Shown: one piece after another, positions 10,088 to 19,384 of the stretch
Numbering within the stretch: position 1 is the first letter of the stretch
Layout: each line of letters opens with the position of its first letter
Assembly: GCF_000022145.1 (NCBI RefSeq)
Contig: NC_011891.1
Location: forward strand, 1,748,001 to 1,812,000
Length of the DNA: 64,000 nt
Direction: 5' to 3'
Source: Anaeromyxobacter dehalogenans 2CP-1
GTDB taxonomy: Bacteria; Myxococcota; Myxococcia; Myxococcales; Anaeromyxobacteraceae
Program-made: the position numbers and the translations under genes
The notes under the pieces: generated by a model
Databases searched by the model: none
Seen by the model: the letters and a program-made list of their open reading frames with translations, nothing else
Told to the model about the DNA's origin: nothing

Positions 10088-10924
10088 ATGCCCCGGCTCT
10101 CCGCCCACGCCGAGCGCCTCCTCGATCTGGCGCTCGAGGAGGACCTCCTCCTCGGCGACGCGACGAGCGAGGCGACCATCGACGCCTCGGCGACCGGGGA
10201 GGGCCGGTTCCTCGCGAAGGAGGACCTGGTCCTCGCCGGTACCGCGGTGGCGGTGCGGGTGTTCGAGCGGCTCGGGGCATCCTGCACGTTCGACCGCGCC
10301 GACGGCGCGCGCGCCGCGCGCGGCGAGGTCGTCGGCACCGCGCGCGGCACCGTGCGCGCGCTGCTCGCCGCCGAGCGCACCGCGCTGAACTTCCTCCAGC
10401 GCCTCTCCGGCGTGGCGACCGCCACCCGGCGCTGCGCCGACGCGCTGGCCGCGGGCGGCGGGCGCACCCGCCTGCTCGACACGCGCAAGACCACGCCCGG
10501 CTGGCGCATGCTGGAGAAGGCGGCGGTGCGCGCCGGCGGCGGCAAGAACCACCGCTTCAGCCTGGGCGACGGCGTCCTCATCAAGGACAACCACGTCGCG
10601 GCGTGCGGCGGCGTCGCCGAGGCGGTCCGGCGCGCCCGCGCGTCGGCGGGCGCGATGCTGCGCGTCGAGGTCGAGGTCGAGGATCTACCGGGGCTGGAGG
10701 AGGCCATCGCCGCCGGCGCCGACCTGGTGCTGCTCGACAACATGGACGACGCCGCCATGGCCGAGGCGGTCCGCCGCGCGGCCGGGCGCGCGCTGCTCGA
10801 GGCCAGCGGCAACATGACGCTGGAGCGGCTCCCGCGCGTGGCCGCGACCGGGGTGGACTTCGTGTCCATGGGCGCGGTCACGCACAGCGCGCGGGCCGTG
10901 GACCTCGCGTTCGACCTCGCCTGA
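10088..10924 (+). CDS. nadC: Quinolinate phosphoribosyltransferase (nicotinate-nucleotide pyrophosphorylase, carboxylating)
   Basis: 278 residues from ATG 10088. Converts quinolinate and PRPP to nicotinate mononucleotide, CO2 and pyrophosphate in de novo NAD synthesis. Signatures include LALEEDLLLGDATSEAT, the substrate-binding ERTALNFLQRLSGVAT, LLDTRKTTPGWRMLEKAAVRAGGGKNHR (split in the protein at about residues 130-160), IKDNH, and the barrel strands VEVEVE and LLDNM. Length is normal for the family. Lies 14 bp after the valS/H1 frame, so probably co-transcribed. birA, another cofactor gene, follows 63 bp later. Confidence 0.96.
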   Translation: MPRLSAHAERLLDLALEEDLLLGDATSEATIDASATGEGRFLAKEDLVLAGTAVAVRVFERLGASCTFDRADGARAARGEVVGTARGTVRALLAAERTALNFLQRLSGVATATRRCADALAAGGGRTRLLDTRKTTPGWRMLEKAAVRAGGGKNHRFSLGDGVLIKDNHVAACGGVAEAVRRARASAGAMLRVEVEVEDLPGLEEAIAAGADLVLLDNMDDAAMAEAVRRAAGRALLEASGNMTLERLPRVAATGVDFVSMGAVTHSARAVDLAFDLA

Positions 10925-10949
10925 GCCGCGCCCTGCCCGGGCGCGCCAT

Positions 10950-10978
10950 TTGACAGGCCGCCGCCGGCCCCGGAAGAT
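10950..10978 (+). promoter_or_regulatory. Possible promoter of birA
   Basis: TTGACA (10950-10955), 17-nt spacer and GAAGAT (10973-10978). The -10 ends 9 nt before the birA ATG, so the message would have almost no leader. The -10 match is mediocre. Confidence 0.4.
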
Positions 10979-10987
10979 CCCGGGACC

Positions 10988-11980
10988 ATGGCGACCGAGC
11001 CGTCCGACTCCGCCGAGCTGGTGCTCGCGTTCCTGGCCGAGGCCGGGGACGAGGTCGTGTCGGGCGAGGCCATCTCCGACAAGCTGGGCCTGACCCGCGC
11101 CGCGGTGTGGAAGCACGTGAACGCGCTCCGTGCCCGCGGCTACCGCATCGACGCGGTGCCGGCGCGCGGCTACCGCCTGGCCGAGGTGCCGGACCGGCTC
11201 ACCGCGCTGGAGCTGCGACCGCTGCTCAACACCCACGACCTGGGGCAGGTGCTCCACGCGCACGAGGAGCTCGCCTCGACGAACGACCGCGCCCGGGAGC
11301 TGGCCGAGGAGGGCGCCGCCCACGGCGAGGTGGTGATCGCCGAGCGTCAGACCGCCGGTCGGGGACGGCGCGGCCGCGCCTGGATCTCGCCCGCGCGCAA
11401 GAACCTCTACTTCTCCGCGATCCTGCGGCCCGACCTGCCCACGGCGCGCGCGCCGGAGGTCACGCTGGTCGCCTCGCTGGCGGTCTGCGACGTCCTCCGG
11501 CAGGCCGGGGTGGACGCGGGCATCAAGTGGCCGAACGACGTGCTCGCGGGCGGGCGCAAGATCGCCGGGATCCTCACCGAGCTGGCGGCCGAGCCCGACC
11601 GCGTCCACTGGATCGTCGTGGGCGTCGGCGTGAACGTGAACGCCCGGGCCGAGGACTTCCCGGACGACCTGCGCGGCGAGGCCACCAGCGTGCTGCTGGA
11701 GCGCGGCGAGCCCGCGCCGCGCGCGCTGTTCGCCGCCGCCTGCCTGACCGCGCTGGAGGGCTGGCTGGACGTGCACGAGGAGCAGGGCTTCGGGCCCATC
11801 CGCGAGGCGTGGCGCGAGCGGTCGGTGACGCTGGGGCGCGAGGTGCGGGTGCGGGTGGACGACGGCGAGCTGGCGGGCACGGCCGAGGACATCGACGACG
11901 CCGGGGCCCTGCTGGTCCGGACGGCGAGCGGGCTGGAGCGGGTGCTCGCCGGCGACGTCCGCCTGCTGCGGCCCCGCTGA
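10988..11980 (+). CDS. birA: Bifunctional biotin-protein ligase / biotin operon repressor
   Basis: 330 residues. Activates biotin to biotinyl-5'-AMP and attaches it to the carrier domain of biotin-dependent carboxylases. Residues 1-70 form a winged helix (SGEAISDKLGLTRAAVWKHVNALRARGYRIDAVPARGYRL), so it can also repress transcription as in E. coli BirA. The catalytic domain shows STNDRA, the ligase loop GRGRRGRAW and KWPNDVLAGGRKIAGILTE, followed by VGVGVNVN. The small C-terminal domain runs from about residue 275. No biotin operon lies nearby. Downstream is coaX; cofactor genes cluster here (nadC, birA, coaX). Confidence 0.96.
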   Translation: MATEPSDSAELVLAFLAEAGDEVVSGEAISDKLGLTRAAVWKHVNALRARGYRIDAVPARGYRLAEVPDRLTALELRPLLNTHDLGQVLHAHEELASTNDRARELAEEGAAHGEVVIAERQTAGRGRRGRAWISPARKNLYFSAILRPDLPTARAPEVTLVASLAVCDVLRQAGVDAGIKWPNDVLAGGRKIAGILTELAAEPDRVHWIVVGVGVNVNARAEDFPDDLRGEATSVLLERGEPAPRALFAAACLTALEGWLDVHEEQGFGPIREAWRERSVTLGREVRVRVDDGELAGTAEDIDDAGALLVRTASGLERVLAGDVRLLRPR

Positions 11981-12016
11981 CCCGCGCGCCGGCGCGCGCC
12001 CGCGGCGGCCGTGGAA

Positions 12017-12046
12017 TTGACCCCGGACAGGCCCGGAAGCTAGGCT
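12017..12046 (+). promoter_or_regulatory. Promoter of coaX
   Basis: TTGACC (12017-12022), 18-nt spacer, TAGGCT (12041-12046). The coaX GTG at 12054 is only 7 nt past the -10 and no Shine-Dalgarno precedes it, pointing to a leaderless transcript. Confidence 0.6.
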
Positions 12047-12053
12047 CCGGCCC

Positions 12054-12814
<761 letters not shown>

Positions 12815-12818
<4 letters not shown>

Positions 12819-13651
12819 CCGCCCAGGCGACCCCAGCCGCGGCGCCGCGCGGTGCCGCCCCGGCGCGGAGCCTCCTCGACGAGGGCCTCGCCGCCTTCGT
12901 CGCGCGCGACGTGGGCGCGGCGCACGCCGCGTTCGAGCGCGCGCACCGCAGGGACCCGCGCGACGCCCGCGCCATGTCCTGGTACGGCGTGACGCTGGTG
13001 CTCGTGGAGAGGAACTCGAACCTGGGCGTCACGCTGTGCGACCAGGCGCTGCGCGCCACCGGGCCGGATCCGGAGCTCCTGCTCAACCAGGCCCGCGTGC
13101 ACCTCGCGCTCAACCAGCGCGAGCGGGCCGTGCGCGCCATCCTGCGCGGGCTCGAGCTGTGGCCGCGCGACGCGAGCCTCTGCATGGCCCGCGACACGAT
13201 CGGCATCCGCCGCCCGCCGGTGATCGGCGCCCTGTCGCGCAACAACCCGCTGAACCGCTTCCTCGGGCGGATCCGGCACCGGTGGCAGCGGCGCCACGCG
13301 CCGCTCTACGAGATGTCGCCGGTCGCGCTGGGCTTCGCGCCCGCGCCCGCGCAGGCCGCCGGCACGCCGCCGCCCGCGCCCCTGCCGCTGGAGGTGGAGG
13401 CGAAGCCGGCCGCGGTCGAGCCGTCCGTCGAGCCGCCGGTGGAGCCGCCGGCGGAGCCCACCCCATCCGACGCGGCCGCCGCCTTACCCGCCGGCGACGG
13501 GCCGGCACCGTCCGGGCCCGCCGCCGCTGCGTCCCCCGTATCCGACGAGGCGCCGAGCGCGCCCGCGCCTGCCGACTCCGGGCCCGCCGCGCAGGACGCC
13601 ACTGCGCCCGCGGCCGCGGAGCCGGACGGGCCTCGAGAGGTCGAACGCTGA
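12815..13651 (+). CDS. TPR-containing protein with proline/alanine-rich tail
   Basis: 278 residues from GTG 12815, which overlaps the coaX stop codon (GTGA), so translation is probably coupled. Residues 15-125 form about three TPR-like helical pairs ([51 protein letters not shown]). A basic segment with [21 protein letters not shown] follows. Residues 165-278 are Pro/Ala/Glu-rich and probably disordered. No signal peptide or membrane segment. Likely a protein-interaction adaptor. Function unknown; its place in a cluster ending in murJ hints at a cell-envelope link. Confidence 0.7.
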
Positions 13652-14796
13652 TGCCGGACTGTCCGCTCCCGCTGGAGACCCTGCCGAAGCCGCTGCAGAA
13701 GCACGCCGATCCGAAGGCCCCGCTGCCGCTCCGCACCATGGGCGCCAAGGGGCTCGTCCCGGCGGTGGCCGCCGCGGACCTGGCCACGCTCCTGTTCATG
13801 CTGGCGCACGACCCCGAGGCCGCGGTGCGCGAGACGGCGGCGAAGACCGCCGAGGGGCTGCCCGAGAAGATCTGGAGCGTGGCGCTGCGCTCGGACGAGG
13901 TGCCCGGGCCGGTGCTGGACTGGATGGCCGACCGGCTCGCGCAGCGCGAGGGCGCGCTCGAGCTGGTGCTGCTCAACCCGGCCACGCTCGACGGGACGGT
14001 GGCCCGGCTCGCCGCGATCGTGCCGCAGCGCCTCGCCGAGATCGTCCGGCAGAACGAGCTGCGCCTGCTCCGGCACGAGCCCATCGTGCGGGCGCTGTGC
14101 GCGAACCCGCACGTGCTCGCGTCCACCGTGGACGGCGCCTGCGACTTCTGCGTTCGCAACGGGCTCACGCTGCTCGACGTGCCGCAGATGGTCGAGGCGC
14201 ACAAGCGCGTCCACGGCGTCGATCCCACGGTGAGGCCGCCGGAGCCGGGCGAGACCGCCGCCGCGCTGATGGCCGAGTACGCGGACGAGCTGGCGCGCGA
14301 CGGGGCCGGCGAGGGCCCGCCGCCCGCGGCGGAGACCGAGGAGCAGTCCACCCGCAAGCTGAACATCACCCAGCGGGTGATGCGCATGAGCGTGTCGGAG
14401 AAGATCAAGCTCGCCACGCTCGGCAACAAGGAGGCCCGGACGCTGCTCCTGCGCGACGCGAACAAGCTGGTGTGCATGGCGGCGGTCACCAGCCCCCGCA
14501 TCACCGACGGCGAGATCCTCTCGCTGGCCAACTCGCGCACGGTGAGCGCCGACGTGCTGCGGCACATCTACGGCACCCGCGAGTACCTGAAGACCTACGC
14601 CATCAAGATCTCGCTGGTGAAGAACCCGAAGGTCCCGCTGCCCACCGCGCTCAAGATGCTCACCACGCTCCAGGAGAAGGACATCAAGGAGCTGGCCCGC
14701 GACCGGAACGTGCCGCAGACGATCCAGGCACAGGCGAAGGCGTGGATGATGAAGAAGGAGCAGGCGGCGCGCGGGCCGGTGGGCGGGAAGCACTAG
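13651..14796 (+). CDS. Conserved protein of unknown function, alpha-helical (HEAT-like)
   Basis: 381 residues from ATG 13651, overlapping the previous stop codon (TGATG). The protein is almost wholly alpha-helical, with repeats reminiscent of HEAT-type solenoids (for example LVPAVAAADLATLLFMLAHDPEAAVRETA and KIKLATLGNKEARTLLLRDANKLV). Residues 210-235 are an acidic Pro-rich hinge. The C-terminal half is more basic and ends in KMLTTLQEKDIKELARDRNVPQTIQAQAKAW. No catalytic motif, signal peptide or membrane span is visible. I do not recognise a named family. Coupled to murJ downstream, which starts on its stop codon. Confidence 0.75.
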   Translation: MPDCPLPLETLPKPLQKHADPKAPLPLRTMGAKGLVPAVAAADLATLLFMLAHDPEAAVRETAAKTAEGLPEKIWSVALRSDEVPGPVLDWMADRLAQREGALELVLLNPATLDGTVARLAAIVPQRLAEIVRQNELRLLRHEPIVRALCANPHVLASTVDGACDFCVRNGLTLLDVPQMVEAHKRVHGVDPTVRPPEPGETAAALMAEYADELARDGAGEGPPPAAETEEQSTRKLNITQRVMRMSVSEKIKLATLGNKEARTLLLRDANKLVCMAAVTSPRITDGEILSLANSRTVSADVLRHIYGTREYLKTYAIKISLVKNPKVPLPTALKMLTTLQEKDIKELARDRNVPQTIQAQAKAWMMKKEQAARGPVGGKH

Positions 14797-16403
14797 TGGC
14801 CGGGAGCCCCGAGGCGGCGGGCGCGGCGCCGGTCCGCGTCGGGCGCGCGGTGTGGCTGTCGGCGGCGACCATGTCGTCGCGGGTGCTGGGCCTCGTCCGC
14901 GACCAGCTCTTCGCGATCCTGATCGGCGCGAACCGGTTCTCCGACGCGTTCGTGGTCGCGTTCCGGATCCCCAACCTGCTCCGCGACCTGTTCGCCGAGG
15001 GCGCGCTCTCCTCCGCGTTCGTGCCGGCGTTCGCGGACGCCCACCGCAACCGGGGCCGCGACGCCGCCTACCGGCTCGCCAACACGGTGGTGGCGCTGGT
15101 GCTGCTGGTGGTGGGGAGCATCACGCTGCTCGGCGTCGCCTTCGCCGGCCCGCTCGTCGCGCTCATGGCGCCGGGCTACACCGCCGACCAGGCGGCGCTG
15201 GCCGCGCACCTCACCCGCATCATGATGCCGTTCCTGCTCCTCGTCTCGCTCTCGGCGGTGGCGATGGGCATGCTGAACGCGCAGGGGCGCTTCACCGCGC
15301 CGGCGGTGGCCCCCGCGCTCTTCAACGTGGGGTCGATCGCGGTGGGCATGGGGCTGTGGCTGGCCGGGCTGCCGCCGGAGCGGGCGGTGGTGGGCTGGTC
15401 CATCGGCACGCTGCTCGGCGGCGCGCTCCAGCTCGCGGCCCAGCTCCCCTCGGTCCGCGCGGTGGGCTACCGCGCCCGGCCGGCGCTCGCGGCGGGCGCG
15501 CTGGCCGATCCCGGCGTGCGCCGCATCTTCCGGCTGATGGGCGCCGCGGTGGTGGGGCTCTCCGCCACGCAGGTGAACATCCTCGTCAACACCATCTTCG
15601 CCTCGCACGAGGAGGGCGCGAACACCTGGCTCCAGATGGCGTTCCGCCTCATGCAGCTCCCGCTCGGCGTGTTCGGCGTGGCGATCGCCACGGTGGCCGG
15701 CGCGGGCGTGGCGCAGCGGGCGGCGGCGCGCGACATGGACGCGGTGCAGGACACGCTCGGCTCGGCGCTGCGGCTGGTCGCGTTCCTGAACGTGCCCTCG
15801 GCGGTGGGGCTGGCGGTGCTGGCCCGGCCCATCATCTCGGTCATCTACGAGCACGGGCGCTTCGGCGCGGCCGACACCGACGCCACCGCCGCGGCGCTGG
15901 TCTGCTACGCGGCCGGGCTCTACGCCTACTCCGCGGTCAAGGTGCTCGCGCCGGCGTTCTACGCGCTCGACCGGGCCCGCGTGCCGGTGGTGGGGAGCGT
16001 GCTCGGCATGACCTCGAACGTGGTCCTGAACCTCGCGCTGTACCCGGTGCTCGGGTACCGCGGCGTGGCGCTCGGGACCTCGCTCGCGGCGCTCGCGAAC
16101 TTCGCGGTGCTGCTGTTCTCCTGGCGGCGGCGGCACGGACGGCTGGGCGGGGAGGGGCTCGCCCGCCAGCTCGGCAAGGTCCTGCTCGCCTCGGCGGCGC
16201 TGGCGGCGGTCGCCTGGGCGGCCGAGCGTGGGCTCGCCACGCTGCTCCGCGACCACCGCGGCGTCCCGGCCCAGCTCGCCCTCGCGTTCGGCCCCATCGC
16301 GGCGGGCGGCCTCGCCTACCTCGCCGCGGCGCGGGCCCTGCGCATCGCCGAGCTCGACGAGCTGCTCGCCGGGCTGCGCCGGCGCCGGGCGCGCCGGGCC
16401 TGA
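14796..16403 (+). CDS. murJ: Lipid II flippase MurJ (MviN family)
   Basis: 535 residues from GTG 14796, overlapping the preceding TAG. Integral inner-membrane protein with about 14 hydrophobic segments that moves lipid II across the membrane for peptidoglycan synthesis. Family signatures near the N-terminus are plain: SRVLGLVRDQLFAILIGA, SDAFVVAFRIPNLLRDLFAEGALSSAFVPAF. Also LVSLSAVAMGMLNAQGRF and AFYALDRARVPV. Length is normal. It ends a tightly coupled four-gene cluster that begins with coaX. The two preceding unknown genes may therefore serve envelope growth. Confidence 0.95.
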   Translation: MAGSPEAAGAAPVRVGRAVWLSAATMSSRVLGLVRDQLFAILIGANRFSDAFVVAFRIPNLLRDLFAEGALSSAFVPAFADAHRNRGRDAAYRLANTVVALVLLVVGSITLLGVAFAGPLVALMAPGYTADQAALAAHLTRIMMPFLLLVSLSAVAMGMLNAQGRFTAPAVAPALFNVGSIAVGMGLWLAGLPPERAVVGWSIGTLLGGALQLAAQLPSVRAVGYRARPALAAGALADPGVRRIFRLMGAAVVGLSATQVNILVNTIFASHEEGANTWLQMAFRLMQLPLGVFGVAIATVAGAGVAQRAAARDMDAVQDTLGSALRLVAFLNVPSAVGLAVLARPIISVIYEHGRFGAADTDATAAALVCYAAGLYAYSAVKVLAPAFYALDRARVPVVGSVLGMTSNVVLNLALYPVLGYRGVALGTSLAALANFAVLLFSWRRRHGRLGGEGLARQLGKVLLASAALAAVAWAAERGLATLLRDHRGVPAQLALAFGPIAAGGLAYLAAARALRIAELDELLAGLRRRRARRA

Positions 16404-16483
16404 TCCGGCCCCGCCTCCCCGGGGTTTGGCCGCGCGTGTGCGCGCGGCCTACCTTGCCGCGAGGGCGACCGGCGAGGGTGAAC

Positions 16484-16705
16484 ATGGAAAACGGCGGCAG
16501 GGGCGGGGAAGGCACGATGGACGAGATGCGGCACCGGGCGGAGGAGCTGGCCGGGGGCATGCAGGAGCAGCTCGAGGGGCTCCGCGGCTATGCCGAGGAC
16601 GCGGGCGAGTGGATCCGCGGCTTCGCGCGCGAGCGGCCCATCGCGGCCGTCGCCATCGCCGTCGGGCTCGGGTTCCTGGCCGGCCGGCTGCTCTCGCGGA
16701 CCTGA
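16484..16705 (+). CDS. Small DUF883/ElaB-like protein with C-terminal membrane anchor
   Basis: 73 residues from ATG 16484 with GAGGG about 7 nt upstream. The N-terminal two thirds is a charged amphipathic helix (MDEMRHRAEELAGGMQEQLEG...YAEDAGEWI). The end is a hydrophobic span with glycine pattern (RPIAAVAIAVGLGFLAGRLLSR). This is the layout of the ElaB/YqjD/DUF883 proteins, which tether to the inner membrane and, in E. coli, associate with stationary-phase ribosomes. The role here is inferred only from that similarity. Paired with a second small membrane protein 11 bp downstream. Confidence 0.7.
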   Translation: MENGGRGGEGTMDEMRHRAEELAGGMQEQLEGLRGYAEDAGEWIRGFARERPIAAVAIAVGLGFLAGRLLSRT

Positions 16706-16716
16706 GCGGAGGGGTG

Positions 16717-17088
16717 ATGGAGCGCGAGCGGGGGGCGGGCGGCATGGAGGCGGGCGAGCTGGGCGACGTGGCGGACGCGCTGCGCGAGCTCGGCGACGAG
16801 GCGCGCGAGTCGGTGGCGCGGCTCGCGGAGCAGCTGGACCTGGAGCGCCGCATGGCCGAGTCGCCCATGGCGGTCCTGGGCGTGGCGGCCGCCGCGGGCA
16901 TGGTGCTGGGCGGCGGGCTGTGGCCTCTGCTGCGGCCGATGGTGCGGATGGCGGCGCGCGCCGCGCTCTCGCCGACGAACCTGCTCGCGCTCGGCGCGGC
17001 GGTGGGCGCGATGCGGGCGGCGCGGGCGCGGGAGACGGCGTCCGCAGGCGCAGGGCCCGAGGGCTCCTCCGCGCCGTCGACGCATTGA
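16717..17088 (+). CDS. Small membrane protein of unknown function
   Basis: 123 residues from ATG 16717 (an in-frame GTG lies one codon earlier). An amphipathic, acidic N-terminal helix (ELGDVADALRELGDEARESVARLAEQLDLERRMAES) leads to one or two hydrophobic segments (MAVLGVAAAAGMVLGGGLWPLL; LLALGAAVGAM). The tail is short and polar. It forms a pair with the DUF883-like gene 11 bp upstream and has a similar design, so the two probably act together at the inner membrane, perhaps as a stress or envelope-stabilising pair. I do not recognise a family. Confidence 0.65.
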   Translation: MERERGAGGMEAGELGDVADALRELGDEARESVARLAEQLDLERRMAESPMAVLGVAAAAGMVLGGGLWPLLRPMVRMAARAALSPTNLLALGAAVGAMRAARARETASAGAGPEGSSAPSTH

Positions 17089-17224
17089 TCGCGCGCAGCG
17101 CAACGTCGACTCGGGAATCGGGCCCGCCCGTCGCACCCGCGTCCTCCACGTTGGGGCGCCGGGTTGACCCGGGCCGCGCGCGCGCGCACCTTGGACTCCT
17201 CTCCTCCGGGCCGGGGTCAGTGAC

Positions 17225-17527
17225 ATGATGGACGTGACGCGCGGGGCACGCGGCGAGCTCGTCATCCGGATCGAGGGCGTCTTCGATCGGCAGGCCGCGA
17301 GCCGCCTCTCGGGGTGGCTCGGCGAGATCCCCGCCTCCGCCCCGCTGCTGCTCGACTTCTCGGGCGTGCGCGAGGTGCAGGACCTGGGCGTCGCCGCCAT
17401 GGCGGGGCAGCTCTGCGGGCGCGAGACGGTCGAGGTGGTGGGCCTGGGCCGCCACCAGCACCGGCTGCTGCGCTACCTCGGGGTCACGCTCGCGCCGCCG
17501 GTCGGCGACGAGGAGGCGCTCGGGTAA
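17225..17527 (+). CDS. STAS-domain protein (anti-anti-sigma-like)
   Basis: 100 residues, start at ATG 17225 or the adjacent ATG 17228. The order LVIRIEGVFDRQAASRLSGWL...APLLLDFSGVREVQDLGVAAMAG is that of a single STAS fold, as in SpoIIAA/RsbV partners of anti-sigma kinases. The serine usually phosphorylated after the DFSGV strand is replaced (REVQDLG in place of a D-S-S/T-G-type loop), so phospho-switching may be lost. No kinase gene is adjacent. A weak TTGACC (17164-17169) lies upstream. Ends before repeat copy 1, facing the FrzS-like gene. Confidence 0.65.
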   Translation: MMDVTRGARGELVIRIEGVFDRQAASRLSGWLGEIPASAPLLLDFSGVREVQDLGVAAMAGQLCGRETVEVVGLGRHQHRLLRYLGVTLAPPVGDEEALG

Positions 17528-17541
17528 GGCCGAGACCGCTC

Positions 17542-17694
17542 GATCTGGATCGCTGCTGCGGCGCACGCTGGCTGCCTGCGCCGGGCAGACTCGTCCCTGC
17601 GCTGCTCGACGTGCCTACGGGCACGCCTGCGCTGCTCGGTCCTCGTGTGCCCGGCTCGGCGACGCCATCGCGTGCCTCGCGACGCGACCAGATC
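17542..17694 (+). repeat. Structured intergenic repeat, copy 1 (132-bp core plus flanking inverted repeat)
   Basis: The core 17553-17684 matches 54383-54514 at 130 of 132 positions, same strand. Inside are a CGGCGCA/TGCGCCG stem (17559-17565 with 17577-17583), a CGTGCC-TACG-GGCACG hairpin (17610-17625) flanked by two direct copies of CCTGCGCTGCTCG (17596-17608, 17626-17638), and a small CGCG stem (17669-17672 with 17678-17681). The core is enclosed by an inverted repeat: GATCTGG-A-TCG (17542-17552) against CGACCAGATC (17685-17694). It lies between the 3' ends of convergent genes. No open frame of interest and no transposase. See copy 2 and the relative at 25196. Confidence 0.9.
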
Positions 17695-17722
17695 AACCGG
17701 GCTCGGCTGGCGCGCGGCGCCG

Positions 17723-19306
17723 CTACTCGCGCACCAGCGGCGAGGCGGCGCGGCGCTCCTTCTCGGCGGCCGGGTCCGCGGGCAGCCCCTCGTCGAGGAG
17801 CTGCGCGGCGATCGCGAGCGCCTTGCGGACCTTGTCCTTCACCTTCTCGTCGCCCTTGATCTTCTGGTACGCCTTGAGGACGCGCTCCTCGTTCTTGGCG
17901 TTCGCGGCCTCCAGCTCGGCCACGCGCCGGCCCAGCTCGGCGGTGCGGTTCTCCACCTCGCCGCGGGCGCCCTCGGCCTCGCCGCGCGCCACCACCAGCT
18001 CGGTGCGCAGCTCCTCCAGCTCGCGCTCCATCGCCTCGGCGCGCGCCGCGGCCTCGGCGGCGGCCGCCGCCTCCGCGGCTCGCTTGCGCGCGGCGTCCTC
18101 GGCCTCCAGCGCGCGCGCCTCGGCGTCCTCGGCGCGCCGCTCGGCGTCGCCGGCGGCGCGCTCGGCGCCGGCCAGCCGGTCGCGCAGCTCCGCCAGCTCG
18201 CGCTCCACGGTCTCCGCCCGGTCGGCGGCGTCCCGCGCCTCCTCGCGCGCCCCGGCCAGCTCGGCGCGGGCGCGCTCGGCCTCGGCCTCGGCCGCGTCTC
18301 CGCGCGCGCGGAGGGCGGCCTGCTCCGCGGCAGCGCCCGCGGCGGCGTCCTCCGCCTGACGGAGCTGCGCGCGCAGCGCCGCGAGCTCGGCCGGATCGGC
18401 GCCGGCACGCGCCGCGGCCGGCGCGGGGGCCGGCGAGTCCTCCAGCAGCCGGATCCCGGCCGCGCGCAGCGCGTCGGCGCTGGCGCCGCGCACCGACGGG
18501 CGCGCCGGCGCGGGCGGCTCGTCGGCGAGCGCGCCGAGCGCCGCGTCGGCGTCGAGCAGCGAGAGGCCGCCGTCGGCGTCGTCCGTGCCGGCCAGGCCCG
18601 CGGCGCCGGGGAGGTCGTCGGTCGGGTCGAGCAGCGACGGGTCCAGCGGGTCGTCCACCGCCGCCGGGCCGTCGCCGAGCCCGAGCGCCAGGTCGAGCGC
18701 GTCGCCGGGCCGCTCCGGGCTCGGCGCCGCGATCCCGTCGAACGCCTCGTCGAGCAGCGCCAGGTCGTCCGCCGCCGGACCTGCGGCCGCATCGCCCGGC
18801 TCGTCCGGGAGCGCGTCGAGGTCGAGCGCGGGGAGGTCCGCCTCGGCGAGGTCCGAGACGGCCTCGAGCCCCATCTCCTCCTCGAGGGAGACGATCTCCT
18901 CGTCGGCCTCGAGCGGCTCCTCGCCGAGGTCGGGCAGCCCCACCAGCGCGCCGAGCTTCTCCAGCAGCGCCGCGGCCGGGAACGGCTTCAGCAGGTACTC
19001 GTCGGCGCGGACCTTCAGCTTGCGGTGGTTCTCGAACGTCTCCTCGGTCGCCTCGGCGCTGGTGAGCACGAGCGGCGTCGCCTTCAGCGCGTCGTCCTTC
19101 TTCAGCTTCTGGCAGACGAGGTAGCCGCTCATGCCCGGCAGCTCGACGGAGAGGACCACGCCCGCGGGGGCCCACTCGCGCGCCAGCTCGATCCCGAGCT
19201 TCCCGTCGCCGGTGACGCGCACGTCGAAGCCGCTCGCCTCGAGCGCCTTCGAGAGCTCGGCGGCGAACGCGGCGTCGTTCTCGATGAGCAGGATCTTCGT
19301 CGGCAT
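17723..19306 (-). CDS. frzS: FrzS-type motility protein: pseudo-receiver domain plus long coiled coil
   Basis: 527 residues from ATG 19306. Residues 1-125 are a receiver fold (MPTKILLIENDAAFAAELSK...LPGMSGYLVCQKLKKDD...YLLKPFP), but the phospho-acceptor position 53 is Ser (VVLSVELPG) and the acidic pair is E9/N10, so it cannot be phosphorylated normally. An acidic Asp/Leu/Pro linker spans about 130-290, an Ala/Glu/Arg coiled coil about 300-480, and the C-terminus reads NEERVLKAYQKIKGDEKVKDKVRKALAIAAQLL. Order, size and the lost Asp match FrzS (and AglZ) of Myxococcus, which control type IV pili and gliding polarity. Orthology is inferred; AglZ is much longer. Its promoter is at 19385-19413. 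Confidence 0.75.
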   Translation of the reverse strand: MPTKILLIENDAAFAAELSKALEASGFDVRVTGDGKLGIELAREWAPAGVVLSVELPGMSGYLVCQKLKKDDALKATPLVLTSAEATEETFENHRKLKVRADEYLLKPFPAAALLEKLGALVGLPDLGEEPLEADEEIVSLEEEMGLEAVSDLAEADLPALDLDALPDEPGDAAAGPAADDLALLDEAFDGIAAPSPERPGDALDLALGLGDGPAAVDDPLDPSLLDPTDDLPGAAGLAGTDDADGGLSLLDADAALGALADEPPAPARPSVRGASADALRAAGIRLLEDSPAPAPAAARAGADPAELAALRAQLRQAEDAAAGAAAEQAALRARGDAAEAEAERARAELAGAREEARDAADRAETVERELAELRDRLAGAERAAGDAERRAEDAEARALEAEDAARKRAAEAAAAAEAAARAEAMERELEELRTELVVARGEAEGARGEVENRTAELGRRVAELEAANAKNEERVLKAYQKIKGDEKVKDKVRKALAIAAQLLDEGLPADPAAEKERRAASPLVRE

Positions 19307-19384
19307 CAGGCGGACCCGGGCACGTGCGGGAGGGGACGGCGCGCGCGCCGCGCACGTCGCGCACCGCGCGGAAAATGCTGGTGA

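Noticed and set aside
17170-17190. Alternating GC run as Z-DNA or a regulatory element
   Set aside because: Alternating gc runs are frequent by chance at this base composition.
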